Below, one piece after another: positions 7,564 to 15,550 of a stretch of 64,000 nucleotides of DNA. The DNA comes from JAVBQO01 sp031548885. GTDB taxonomy: Bacteria > Patescibacteriota > Saccharimonadia > Saccharimonadales > Saccharimonadaceae. The notes below the pieces were generated by a model. That model was not told the origin of the DNA. It searched no databases and was given only the letters and a program-made list of their open reading frames with translations. Every line of letters starts with the position of its first letter. Position 1 is the stretch's first letter. Where the stretch lies: NCBI GenBank assembly GCA_031548885.1, contig JAVBQO010000003.1, positions 1-64,000 of the forward strand, written 5' to 3'. The position numbers and the translations under genes are program-made.

Positions 7564-10302
7564 GTGATTAGTTGGATTTTTAATTTCTTTCTGCAGTGGT
7601 ACATTTGGGTGCCGATGGTGTTGGTTTTGGCGTTTTTGACGTGGCGAAATTATCGAAAAGTCAAAGTTATCGAAACTCACGAACACGTTCTGCTATCTCT
7701 GGAAATTCCGCGAAATAACGACAAGAAAGAGTTGGCGGCCGAACAACTTTTCGCCAGTTTGCACGGCATTTTGCGCGATCGAACCGAGCTGCGAATGACT
7801 GGCGGCCTGCAAGAACACATCAGTTTCGAAATCGCCTCAATCGGCAATATGATTCGGTTTTATGTGTGGGTACCGAAACATTTGCAGAACTTTGTCGAAG
7901 GTCAGATCTACGCCCAATATCCGACCGTCCAAATCCACGAAGCCGACGACGATTACGCGAAAAAGGCCGACGATCATTTGGTGGTCGCCACGGCGGAACT
8001 AAATTTGACCGACAACGACATGCTGCCGATCAAAACCTTTCAATCATTTGAAGTTGACCCGCTGGCCGGCATCACGGCGACGCTGGCCAAAATGAACGGA
8101 TCGACGGAGGAAGTTTGGGTGCAAATTTTGGCACGTCCGATCGCCGACGACTGGCATTCGCGCAGCTCCAAATTCGTCGAACGCATCAAAGCCGGCCGCG
8201 GCACGACCACGACCAACGGAGGCTGGATTTGGTTCATCCAAGCACTAGAAGCACTGTGGAAACCGCCAGAAGGCGGCCCCGGTTCGACCACGACGCACGA
8301 ATTGTCCGAACGCAACAAAACGCGCATCGCCGAGGCCGAGAAGAAATCGCAGAAACTAGGCTACCAAGTCAAAATTCGCCTGGCATATCTCGGCAACGAC
8401 CAGACCACCGCTAAAATGCAAATGCAGTCGATCGTCGGCGCGTTCAAACAGTTCAATTCGACCAATCTAAACGGCTTCAAAATGGCCGGCAACCCGTCGT
8501 TCAACCGCGAGGATTTGCGAAAATACACTTCGCGCTATTTCATGAATGGCGGTTTTGTGTTGAATATCGAGGAATTGGCGTCGGTTTTTCACTTGCCACA
8601 TACCAACGTCGAAACGCCAAACATCGTGTGGGCGAATTCCAAAACCGCCGAACCGCCGACCAAGTTGCCAGTTTTGACCGGAGACCGCACAAATGACGAC
8701 GAAATCAGCGCTTTTGGCTTGACCAATTTTCGCGGCATTCAGCAACAATTCGGCATGTTTCGATCGGACCGGTCACGCCACGTCTACATCATCGGACAAA
8801 CGGGAACCGGTAAATCTGGTTTACTGGAACTGTTCGCGCTGTCTGATGTTTATCACAGTCAAGGCTACGCCATCATCGACCCGCACGGCGATTTCGCGAT
8901 CAACAACTTGAAATTCGTTCCGCCGTCACGCATCAAAGACGTCGTCTATTTCAACCCGGCCGACACCGCCTATCCGCTGGGATTCAACCCGATGGAAGTC
9001 TACGATCCGTCGCAGAAAAACAACATTTCGTCGGAAATCATCGGCGTACTGAAACGCATGTTCGGCGAAAGCTGGGGACCGCGCCTAGAATACATTTTGC
9101 GCTACGCGATTTTGGCGTTGCTAGAATACCCGAACACCACGCTGCTCGACATCACACGCATGTTGACCGACAAAAAATTTCGCGAAAAGGTGCTAAACGA
9201 AGTCAAAGACACCGTGGTGCTGCAATTCTGGCGCGTCGAATTCGCCTCGTGGCAGGACAAATTCGCCGCCGAAGCCGTCGCGCCAGTGCTAAACAAAGTC
9301 GGCGCGTTCGTCGCCAACCCGATTATTCGCAACATCGTCGGCCAGCCGAAATCAACCTTTGATATCCGCAAAATCATGGATGAAGGCAAAATCCTGATCG
9401 TCAATTTGTCCAAAGGTCTGATCGGCGAAGACAACGCCGCGATTCTGGGTTCATTCCTCGTTACCAAAATCCAGCTAGCCGCCATGAGCCGATCCGACAT
9501 CCCGAACGTCGAGGATCGCCGGCCGTTCTATCTGTACGTCGACGAATTCCAAAACTTCGCCACCGACAGTTTCGCGGTGATTCTATCCGAAGCCCGCAAA
9601 TACGGCCTGAACCTGACCGTCGCCAACCAATACGTTTCCCAGATGTCCGACAGTGTTCGCGACGCCGTGTTCGGCAACGTCGGCACGATGATTTCGATGC
9701 GCGTGTCGGCCGACGACTCGCCGCTGCTGGCCAAGCAGTTTGAACCGCAATTCGAACCGGGCGATTTGCTGCAAATGAACAACCGCCACTTTATCGTCAA
9801 CATGGTAATAAAAGGCGAGAAAACGCAACCATTTAGCGCCACAACGCTGAAATTGCCGCCGGCGCAAACCGATTATCTGCCGCAAATCATCGACAATACA
9901 CGCGCGAATTTCGCCCGCCGCCGCGAGGACATCGAACAGGAAATCGCCGGCCAGTTGGCCGTGCCGATCAACTTGCAAAGCCGCGCCGCCCAACGCGCCG
10001 ACGCCCGCGTGCAAGCCGCAACCCGGCCGGGCGTCAACCCGCAAGTCGCCGCGCGGCCAGTCGCACCCAGCGGCAACGCCGAACCGCAAACTGTTTTGTC
10101 GATGATGGGCGATTCGTCGACTTTTCCCAACGCGACCGAACCCGCGAAAAAGAAGCGAAAACGCACCCGCACGCGCAAGAAAAAGCCAGAGGAATCCGCA
10201 TCAACAGGCGAGTCCGCAAACACCGCTCCGAAACCGCCATCATTTGAACCCGCTGGTACTGCGGCTAAAACGCCGAATGATAATGAGTTGAAGTTACGTT
10301 AG
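7564..10302 (+). CDS. Membrane-anchored TraG/VirD4/HerA-like ATPase
   Basis: A 912-residue protein with one N-terminal transmembrane helix (about 2-27), a long N-terminal domain of about 370 residues, and a P-loop ATPase domain of the type IV secretion coupling-protein class. Walker A GQTGTGKS lies near residue 410 and Walker B YLYVDEFQNF near 655. The C-terminal 110 residues are low-complexity and strongly basic (KKKRKRTRTRKKK). I start at GTG 7564 with a GAAAGGG site. Such ATPases usually pump DNA or protein, or couple to a pilus. No other type IV secretion gene is next to it, so the partner machinery must lie elsewhere. Candidate roles include DNA handling during competence, conjugation or host contact. 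Confidence 0.8.
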   Translation: MISWIFNFFLQWYIWVPMVLVLAFLTWRNYRKVKVIETHEHVLLSLEIPRNNDKKELAAEQLFASLHGILRDRTELRMTGGLQEHISFEIASIGNMIRFYVWVPKHLQNFVEGQIYAQYPTVQIHEADDDYAKKADDHLVVATAELNLTDNDMLPIKTFQSFEVDPLAGITATLAKMNGSTEEVWVQILARPIADDWHSRSSKFVERIKAGRGTTTTNGGWIWFIQALEALWKPPEGGPGSTTTHELSERNKTRIAEAEKKSQKLGYQVKIRLAYLGNDQTTAKMQMQSIVGAFKQFNSTNLNGFKMAGNPSFNREDLRKYTSRYFMNGGFVLNIEELASVFHLPHTNVETPNIVWANSKTAEPPTKLPVLTGDRTNDDEISAFGLTNFRGIQQQFGMFRSDRSRHVYIIGQTGTGKSGLLELFALSDVYHSQGYAIIDPHGDFAINNLKFVPPSRIKDVVYFNPADTAYPLGFNPMEVYDPSQKNNISSEIIGVLKRMFGESWGPRLEYILRYAILALLEYPNTTLLDITRMLTDKKFREKVLNEVKDTVVLQFWRVEFASWQDKFAAEAVAPVLNKVGAFVANPIIRNIVGQPKSTFDIRKIMDEGKILIVNLSKGLIGEDNAAILGSFLVTKIQLAAMSRSDIPNVEDRRPFYLYVDEFQNFATDSFAVILSEARKYGLNLTVANQYVSQMSDSVRDAVFGNVGTMISMRVSADDSPLLAKQFEPQFEPGDLLQMNNRHFIVNMVIKGEKTQPFSATTLKLPPAQTDYLPQIIDNTRANFARRREDIEQEIAGQLAVPINLQSRAAQRADARVQAATRPGVNPQVAARPVAPSGNAEPQTVLSMMGDSSTFPNATEPAKKKRKRTRTRKKKPEESASTGESANTAPKPPSFEPAGTAAKTPNDNELKLR

Positions 10303-10337
10303 AAATCAACAACTCCATCAATAAATTTATAAATCAT

Positions 10338-10366
10338 TTGACATTTCAAAATACCTTGTATAACAT
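10338..10366 (+). promoter_or_regulatory. Promoter of the PadR-PspC operon, leaderless
   Basis: TTGACA (10338-10343), 17 bases, TAACAT (10361-10366), then six bases to the ATG at 10373. Confidence 0.75.
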
Positions 10367-10372
10367 AGAACT

Positions 10373-10768
10373 ATGGATAACAAACCAATTTACAACGCCG
10401 ACGCCTACGCAGACCAATTGGCGACGCAGTTGCGAAAAGGCATGCTCAGCTATTGCGTGCTGCTGGTTACCGAAAAACCGATGTACGCGTCCGACATTAT
10501 TCGCGGGCTGCAGGGCGCCGAATTGACAGTGGTAGAAGGCACGATTTATCCGCTGCTGGCGCGGTTGCTGCGCGACGGATTACTGAAACACGAATGGCAA
10601 GAATCGGAGCAGGGGCCGCCGCGAAAATACTATTCGATCACGGATTTCGGCCACATTGTGCGCGAAAAGTTGGCGAAAAACATCGCTGGCCTTAACAAAA
10701 CAATTTCACATCTAGAAAAGTCCGCGCAACCGCAAAAATCATCAACGAAAGGAGCAGGAGAAAAATAA
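10373..10768 (+). CDS. PadR family transcriptional regulator
   Basis: A 131-residue winged-helix repressor. The PadR core occupies about residues 15-105: a helix-turn-helix around MYASDIIRGLQGAELTVVEGTIYPLLARLLRDGLL and a wing with GPPRKYYSIT. The last 25 residues form a Lys/Ser-rich tail. It overlaps the following gene by one base. PadR regulators paired with HAAS-domain membrane proteins generally repress their own operon; that is family knowledge. Autoregulation here is inferred. Confidence 0.88.
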   Translation: MDNKPIYNADAYADQLATQLRKGMLSYCVLLVTEKPMYASDIIRGLQGAELTVVEGTIYPLLARLLRDGLLKHEWQESEQGPPRKYYSITDFGHIVREKLAKNIAGLNKTISHLEKSAQPQKSSTKGAGEK

Positions 10769-12105
10769 TGAACGAAATTACCCGCATTCACGTCGCGCGA
10801 ATCGCCTATAGCATCGATATCGACGCGAAAAAAGAATTGGACAAATACAGCCGCGAGATCAAAAAATCATTGGGGCAAGACAGCGACGTCTACGACGACA
10901 TCGAAATTCGCATGACGGAAATTTTGGCCAGCCGCGGCGTCGCCAAAGACGACGTCATCACATCGGCCGACGTCGCGGCGATTCGCAAACAACTCGGCGA
11001 ACCGAGCGATTTCGCCGACGAATCCGACGCCGCGAATGAAAATGTCGACTCAAACAAACCACGCCGACGTTTCTACCGCGACGAAGACAACGGTATTTTG
11101 GGCGGTTTGGCGGCCGGCTTGGCGGCCTACACCAACTGGGACGTCGTGCTGTGGCGTGTCATTTTCCTGATCTTGATTCCGTTGACAAGCGGTTTCGCGA
11201 TTTTGGCCTACATCGTAATGTGGATTGTCACGCCAGCCGCGAAAACCGCGTCCGAAAAACTGGAGATGCGCGGCGAACCGATCAACATCGACTCGATCAA
11301 AGAAGCTGCGAAAAACTTCGGCGGGAAAGCCAGCGACATCGCCAAAGACGCCAGCGAAAAAGCTGCCTCCGCTAGCCACAAAACCACCGAAGCCGTCAAA
11401 ACATCCGGCCCGCGCGTCGGCCACACGATCTTGCGCGCTATTTTGGTGCTGATCGGCATTGGATTTCTGCTCGCGGCGATTGGCGTTTTCGCAGGCACGA
11501 TCATCGGCGGCGTGACGCTGCTGAACGCGGCGATCGTGGCTGGCACTTGGGCGGGAAATTTCCTGATGTTCGCGACGATGATTCTGGGGCTGGTGGCGGG
11601 GATTTCGTTCGCGGTCATTTGGTTGGTTTTGGCGCTGGTGTCGTTTGCGGGTAAGTTCCGCGGCGGGCTGAGCAAAACCTTGGTCGCATCGGTCATCATC
11701 TGTGTTGTCGCTGGTATCGCTGGCGTCAGCACCGGCGTCAGTTGGTTTTTCGCAACCGGCCAGGAAGCCGCGCAGCAAACGTGGCACAAAATCGAACGCG
11801 TCTACAATCCCGACATCGCGTACACCGTCGACGAAGTCAAAGTCACCGCACCGAGCGACGTCGAAATCGCGTATCGCGCAGGCAAACACGAAAACATTTC
11901 CGTCGACAATATGTCGTCATGGTCAGCCAAATCAGCAATCACGATCAACAAAACTGATGACAAAAACCTCGGCACAATCAACATAAAAATCGCCGACGAT
12001 TGGCGAAAGCTCTGCGGCCAAACTTGCCCCGAAAAGCTGCGTGTCGAGCTGTCCGGCCCGTTCGTTCGCGAAATCAACGGCGGCGATGTGCAATATAGCG
12101 AATGA
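10768..12105 (+). CDS. HAAS/PspC-domain membrane protein
   Basis: A 445-residue membrane protein. The N-terminal 80 residues form a helical HAAS-like signalling domain (KKELDKYSREIKKSL). A PspC domain follows (about residues 95-157, GILGGLAAGLAAYTNWD then a transmembrane helix), then two further hydrophobic segments near 225-310 and a C-terminal soluble domain of about 110 residues. PspC proteins sense envelope stress. The pairing with a PadR repressor in a two-gene operon suggests an envelope-stress switch. A clear intrinsic terminator follows the stop codon. Confidence 0.82.
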   Translation: MNEITRIHVARIAYSIDIDAKKELDKYSREIKKSLGQDSDVYDDIEIRMTEILASRGVAKDDVITSADVAAIRKQLGEPSDFADESDAANENVDSNKPRRRFYRDEDNGILGGLAAGLAAYTNWDVVLWRVIFLILIPLTSGFAILAYIVMWIVTPAAKTASEKLEMRGEPINIDSIKEAAKNFGGKASDIAKDASEKAASASHKTTEAVKTSGPRVGHTILRAILVLIGIGFLLAAIGVFAGTIIGGVTLLNAAIVAGTWAGNFLMFATMILGLVAGISFAVIWLVLALVSFAGKFRGGLSKTLVASVIICVVAGIAGVSTGVSWFFATGQEAAQQTWHKIERVYNPDIAYTVDEVKVTAPSDVEIAYRAGKHENISVDNMSSWSAKSAITINKTDDKNLGTINIKIADDWRKLCGQTCPEKLRVELSGPFVREINGGDVQYSE

Positions 12106-12112
12106 CACAATG

Positions 12113-12141
12113 AAACCCGCTGCGAAAACGTAGCGGGTTTT
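12113..12141 (+). terminator. Intrinsic terminator of the PadR-PspC operon
   Basis: A 9-bp stem AAACCCGCT/AGCGGGTTT followed by T residues. Its loop contains TGCGAAA, the over-represented motif. Confidence 0.8.
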
Positions 12142-12157
12142 GGATTTCGTTGAGAGT

Positions 12158-12169
12158 GACAAGCAGGCG
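12158..12169. repeat. Inverted copy of the leader of the gene at 12233-12607
   Basis: GACAAGCAGGCG is the exact reverse complement of 12691-12702, which lies in the leader of the minus-strand gene. This copy lies 16 bases beyond that gene's hairpin. Confidence 0.65.
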
Positions 12170-12184
12170 ATAGGATAGAGGGCT

Positions 12185-12216
12185 ACACAGCGGCGGTTTT
12201 GAGGCCGCCGCTGTGT
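12185..12216 (-). terminator. Strong hairpin downstream of the gene at 12233-12607
   Basis: A 12-bp perfect stem ACACAGCGGCGG/CCGCCGCTGTGT with an eight-base loop. No T-run follows on the minus strand. Confidence 0.6.
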
Positions 12217-12232
12217 CGAAGTAAGTCATTGG

Positions 12233-12607
12233 TCATGTGACCGACTCACTCTTGAATGTGTACGCCAGACGCTCGCCAGGCGAGCGCCTGAACTCGCCTA
12301 GAGCATCATCGATGCGCATGGCTTGAGCGACGCTCAGAAACAAAAGTTCTATTTTATCCCTGAGTAATCGGCGCTCACGCGCCCATCGAGATTTCGGCAT
12401 GTCTAGTTCCACATGGATGATGGGACCTGGAAGATATTCGCGGCCAGCGGCCTTGACACCGGCCCACCGTTCGAGAAAGTCGACATCGTCGACCGTAAAC
12501 TCGATACCCGGACATTTGATGCCCAGACGGTCAGGGCTTGGAGTCATGATGGCGATCGCCACCTTGTCGTCGGCGATCTTCGTGATAGAAATCAGTCCTG
12601 CGGTCAT
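12233..12607 (-). CDS. Hypothetical protein, orphan cassette
   Basis: A 124-residue protein of unknown function. I start at the ATG at 12605-12607, preceded by GAGGAGC; the frame remains open further upstream but only through the leader. The sequence alternates short hydrophobic strands (ISITKIADDKVAIAIM) with charged helices and ends with KSRWARERRLLRDKIELLFLSVAQAMRIDDAL. It has its own promoter (12744-12772), a long leader holding an inverted TTTCGCA/TGCGAAA pair, a GC-rich hairpin behind it, and a 12-bp inverted repeat flanking the whole unit. This monocistronic cassette style suggests horizontal acquisition. No family recognised. Confidence 0.6.
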   Translation of the reverse strand: MTAGLISITKIADDKVAIAIMTPSPDRLGIKCPGIEFTVDDVDFLERWAGVKAAGREYLPGPIIHVELDMPKSRWARERRLLRDKIELLFLSVAQAMRIDDALGEFRRSPGERLAYTFKSESVT

Positions 12608-12690
12608 TGTTTTGCTCCTCGTTGATAGAACTCGGGCTTTCGCAAAACCCACAGAACGTTGCGTAGCTCTGCGAAAGCTCAGTTCGTTCA

Positions 12691-12702
12691 CGCCTGCTTG
12701 TC
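12691..12702. repeat. Leader copy of the 12-bp inverted repeat
   Basis: CGCCTGCTTGTC lies in the leader of the gene at 12233-12607, in the loop of a small GTTCA/TGAAC stem. It is the reverse complement of 12158-12169. Confidence 0.65.
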
Positions 12703-12743
12703 GATGAACATTTTCGCGATTTGCATCAGCGAAAACTCCTGTA

Positions 12744-12772
12744 ATTTTATCATAATAATTGCTAACGGTCAA
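12744..12772 (-). promoter_or_regulatory. Promoter for the gene at 12233-12607
   Basis: Minus strand: TTGACC (12767-12772), 17 bases, TAAAAT (12744-12749). The leader is about 130 bases. Confidence 0.7.
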
Positions 12773-12803
12773 TATCTAGTATCATGCGCCCAGAAATGTT
12801 GCG

Positions 12804-12833
12804 GCCCCGCGCCGGATTGTACCGGCGCGGGGC
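12804..12833 (-). terminator. GC-rich hairpin downstream of the gene at 12853-13056
   Basis: A 12-bp perfect stem GCCCCGCGCCGG/CCGGCGCGGGGC with loop ATTGTA. Confidence 0.65.
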
Positions 12834-12852
12834 GGGGCGTTCTGGCAGAATG

Positions 12853-13056
12853 CTACAGCTCCTTGTGATGCTGCGCCCACTTCCTAGCATTCCGCGCCTC
12901 CATGCTAGCTTTTTCTCGCTTTCGCCGCTGAGCGTCTCGCTGGGCTTGCTCGCACGCACGAACCGCGCGATCTCGCCCTTCCTTATCTCGGCGAGCTTTG
13001 CGGGCGCTGCTGACGTCCCAACCCGCCGCTTCAAGCCGCTTCGTTCTGCTTGCCAT
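12853..13056 (-). CDS. Small basic helical protein, orphan cassette
   Basis: A 67-residue protein dominated by Arg, Lys, Ala and Glu after residue 15, probably one long helix or coiled coil. I start at the ATG at 13054-13056 because a perfect GGAGGT site precedes it and a consensus promoter lies at 13109-13137. It has a hairpin at 12804-12833. It contains no TGCGAAA motif, unlike most neighbours. A nucleic-acid-binding role would fit the charge but is only inference. No family recognised. Confidence 0.6.
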   Translation of the reverse strand: MASRTKRLEAAGWDVSSARKARRDKEGRDRAVRACEQAQRDAQRRKREKASMEARNARKWAQHHKEL

Positions 13057-13108
13057 GAGAAACCTCCAATGGTAGAAGTGCACGCCAGAGTCGGCTGACC
13101 CTACAATC

Positions 13109-13137
13109 GTTATACTACTTTTCACAGCACATGTCAA
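13109..13137 (-). promoter_or_regulatory. Promoter for the gene at 12853-13056
   Basis: Minus strand: TTGACA (13132-13137), 17 bases, TATAAC (13109-13114). Confidence 0.78.
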
Positions 13138-13175
13138 CAACCACCGTTCGCCTAGCAACTCCACCCCAAATCATC

Positions 13176-13187
13176 TATAATCAAACC
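13176..13187 (+). promoter_or_regulatory. -10 box giving a leaderless serS transcript
   Basis: TATAAT (13176-13181), six bases, then ATG at 13188. There is no ribosome-binding site. Confidence 0.65.
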
Positions 13188-14432
13188 ATGCTAGACATCA
13201 AATACATCCGCGAAAATCCCGATGCGGTGCAGACAGCCGCGAAAAACAAAGGTTACGCCGTCAACATCGCCGAATTGCTAGAATCGGACAAAACGCGACG
13301 CGATTTGCAAGGCGAAACCGATGCGCTGCGCGAAAAACGCAACGCGATTTCGGCGCAGATGAAAGGCGGCAAACCGTCGCCGGAATTGATTGAACAGGGA
13401 AAATTGATCAAAGACGAACTTTCGCATATCGAAAATCGGCTGCGCGAAGCTGATGAAAACTTTGCGAAAATCATGATGGGAATTCCGAACGTCATGGCCG
13501 ACGATGTGCCAATCGGCGGCGAAGAATTGTCCGTCGAAATTCGCACGTGGGGCGAACGAAAATCGGGCGCGATCGACCACGTCGACTTCTGCGAAAAACG
13601 TGATTGGTTGGATTTTGAACGCGGTGCGAAAGTCGCCGGCGCGAAATTTTATTACTTGAAAAACGAATTGGCGCTGCTCGAAAACGCGATTTATCAGTTT
13701 GCGCTCGGCAAATTGATTGCGAAAAACTTTACATTCATGACGGTACCGCATATGGTCAACCAACGAACCGCCGAGGGTGCGGGGTTTGCGCCAAAGTCCG
13801 ACAAAGAGTCGAACGAGTATTTCATTGACGGCGAAAACATGATGCTGGTCGGCACCGCAGAAGCGCCGCTAACCGGCTATCACGCCGACGAAATTTTAGA
13901 CGAAGACGACTTGCCATTGTTTTACGCCGGCTATTCGCCGTGCTATCGCCGCGAAGCCGGCACCTACGGCAAACATACCCGCGGCCTGTTTCGCGTTCAC
14001 CAGTTCAACAAATTGGAAATGTACGCGTTTTGTTTGCCGGAACAATCGGCCGATATCCACGAAAAAATCCTCGCCATCGAAGAAGAAATCTGGCAAGAAT
14101 TGGAAATTCCGTATCACGTCATCAACATCGCCAGTGGCGATTTGGGTGCGCCAGCCGCGAAAAAGTACGACATAGAATATTGGTCGCCGGTCGACGCGAA
14201 ATATCGCGAACTAACATCGTGTTCGAACTGCACCGATTACCAGGCGCGAAACTTGAACATTCGTGTTCGTCGCAAAAATGGCGCTATCGAAACCGTCCAC
14301 ACACTGAATGGAACAGCGGTCGCGTTGGCGCGATCACTGGTCGCAATCATCGAAAACTATCAGTTGCCGGACGGCCGTTTGCGTGTGCCGATCGCTTTGC
14401 AATCGTTCATGAACGAGATGGAGATCCTATGA
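13188..14432 (+). CDS. serS: Seryl-tRNA synthetase
   Basis: Charges tRNA-Ser (and tRNA-Sec if present) with serine. The 414 residues match the family. An N-terminal coiled-coil tRNA-binding arm (about residues 27-100, MLDIKYIRENPDAVQ at the very start) is followed by the class II catalytic core with motif 2 (CYRREAGTYGKHTRGLFRVHQF) and motif 3 near the C terminus (LNGTAVALARSLVAIIENYQ). The start is placed at ATG 13188, which matches the family N terminus and the upstream -10 box. The stop overlaps the next gene's ATG, so translation is coupled. Confidence 0.96.
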   Translation: MLDIKYIRENPDAVQTAAKNKGYAVNIAELLESDKTRRDLQGETDALREKRNAISAQMKGGKPSPELIEQGKLIKDELSHIENRLREADENFAKIMMGIPNVMADDVPIGGEELSVEIRTWGERKSGAIDHVDFCEKRDWLDFERGAKVAGAKFYYLKNELALLENAIYQFALGKLIAKNFTFMTVPHMVNQRTAEGAGFAPKSDKESNEYFIDGENMMLVGTAEAPLTGYHADEILDEDDLPLFYAGYSPCYRREAGTYGKHTRGLFRVHQFNKLEMYAFCLPEQSADIHEKILAIEEEIWQELEIPYHVINIASGDLGAPAAKKYDIEYWSPVDAKYRELTSCSNCTDYQARNLNIRVRRKNGAIETVHTLNGTAVALARSLVAIIENYQLPDGRLRVPIALQSFMNEMEIL

Positions 14433-15064
14433 CGAAGTTCATTTTCATGCGGCACGGCCAGTCGACCGGCAATGTCGAACACATTCTGTCGCACGAAGTT
14501 GGGCCGTTCCCGCTGACGGATTTGGGGCGCGAACAGGCGCGTTCGCAAAAAGATCATCCGGCGCTGGCCTGCGAAATCGCGCATGTTTTCGTGTCGCCGT
14601 TGACACGCACACGCCAAACGTACGAATCAATCGCGTCGGTCAACGATTGCGTTGCGAACGCGCCGATGACGATCGATGAGCGGATTCGCGAACTCGGCAT
14701 GGGAGGCATCAGAGGCAAATCGTTGCAGGATGCGGAAAACCTGCGACTGTGGCAAGAAAGCTACGTGACGCCGCGCGACAACGGCGATTATGACGCGCGC
14801 CCGGCTGGCAACGGGGAAACTTTCAATGAAATGCGGGCGCGGTTTGCGGATTTCATGATCGACGCAATCGAAAAATTTCCCGATCAAACAGTCATGGCCG
14901 TTTCGCACATGGATCCGATTATCGCTGCCGATTCGGTTTTTTTGTCCGTTCGCGGCGAAAATCGCGAATTGGCTGCGCCGAAAAATGCCGAATTGGTAAC
15001 GTTCGAATTGAATGCTGACGACATCGCTGAGCTTACACCAATTGCGAAAATGCGCTATAATTGA
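14429..15064 (+). CDS. Histidine phosphatase / phosphoglycerate-mutase-like protein
   Basis: A 211-residue member of the histidine phosphatase superfamily. The phosphohistidine motif RHGQSTGN lies at residues 8-15, the SPLTRTRQT helix follows, and the second catalytic histidine is in SHMDPI. The true substrate is not predictable: cofactor-dependent phosphoglycerate mutase, a sugar or nucleotide phosphatase, or a cobalamin-type phosphatase are all possible. Its ATG overlaps the serS stop (ATGA). Confidence 0.85.
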   Translation: MTKFIFMRHGQSTGNVEHILSHEVGPFPLTDLGREQARSQKDHPALACEIAHVFVSPLTRTRQTYESIASVNDCVANAPMTIDERIRELGMGGIRGKSLQDAENLRLWQESYVTPRDNGDYDARPAGNGETFNEMRARFADFMIDAIEKFPDQTVMAVSHMDPIIAADSVFLSVRGENRELAAPKNAELVTFELNADDIAELTPIAKMRYN

Positions 15065-15080
15065 ACCAACAGGAGGAAAC

Positions 15081-15449
15081 ATGGAAAATCTAGAAATTAC
15101 CGGCATCCATTACGAAATCGATGACAAAACCAAAGCCTACGTTACCAAAAAAATCGACAAATTGATCGATTACATTCCGCGCCACGCTCGCCAATCGGCC
15201 AGCGCTGACGTCAAAATTGCCAAAGTTGACCGCAAGGACGACAACAAATACGAGTGCGAAATCATCTTGACTTTGCCGAACAAAACGTTGGTCGCCAAAG
15301 ATTCAACCCTGAACGCCATGGCCGCCGTCGACATCGTCGAGGAAAAAATCCTTGGTCAAATTCGCCGCTACAAAGAAGAACACGTCAAAAAAGACCGCCG
15401 CGATTCCGGCATTTTGTCGCGCGTCAAACGATCGCTGCGACGACGATAA
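15081..15449 (+). CDS. hpf: Ribosome hibernation promoting factor (short HPF/RaiA family)
   Basis: A 122-residue protein of the HPF/YfiA fold: beta-strand LEITGIHYEI, helix DDKTKAYVTKKIDKLIDYI, then the basic strands and a Lys/Arg tail. It binds the 30S subunit near the A and P sites in resting cells. It lacks the C-terminal dimerisation domain of long HPF, so it is the short form. AGGAGG lies just before the ATG and a TATAAT overlaps the end of the preceding gene. A hairpin terminator follows. Confidence 0.88.
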   Translation: MENLEITGIHYEIDDKTKAYVTKKIDKLIDYIPRHARQSASADVKIAKVDRKDDNKYECEIILTLPNKTLVAKDSTLNAMAAVDIVEEKILGQIRRYKEEHVKKDRRDSGILSRVKRSLRRR

Positions 15450-15462
15450 TTCGACTTTGGTG

Positions 15463-15488
15463 GAGGCCGCGAAAACGCTCGCGACCTC
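15463..15488 (+). terminator. Terminator after hpf
   Basis: A 9-bp stem GAGGCCGCG/CGCGACCTC with one mismatch, followed by TTTT. Confidence 0.7.
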
Positions 15489-15550
15489 TTTTCATATATG
15501 CGTCGCCGATGTATAATTGAGACAGATTTAACCTAGCGAGGGAGTTTTAC

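Noticed and set aside
12158..12216. Integron attC site reading of the cassette hairpins
   Set aside because: The stems are near-perfect and lack the attC core boxes; the cassettes also have their own promoters and no integrase is nearby.
13940..14428. Extended frame upstream of the phosphoglycerate-mutase-like gene
   Set aside because: It overlaps serS in another frame; the family N terminus MTKFIFMRHG starts at 14429.
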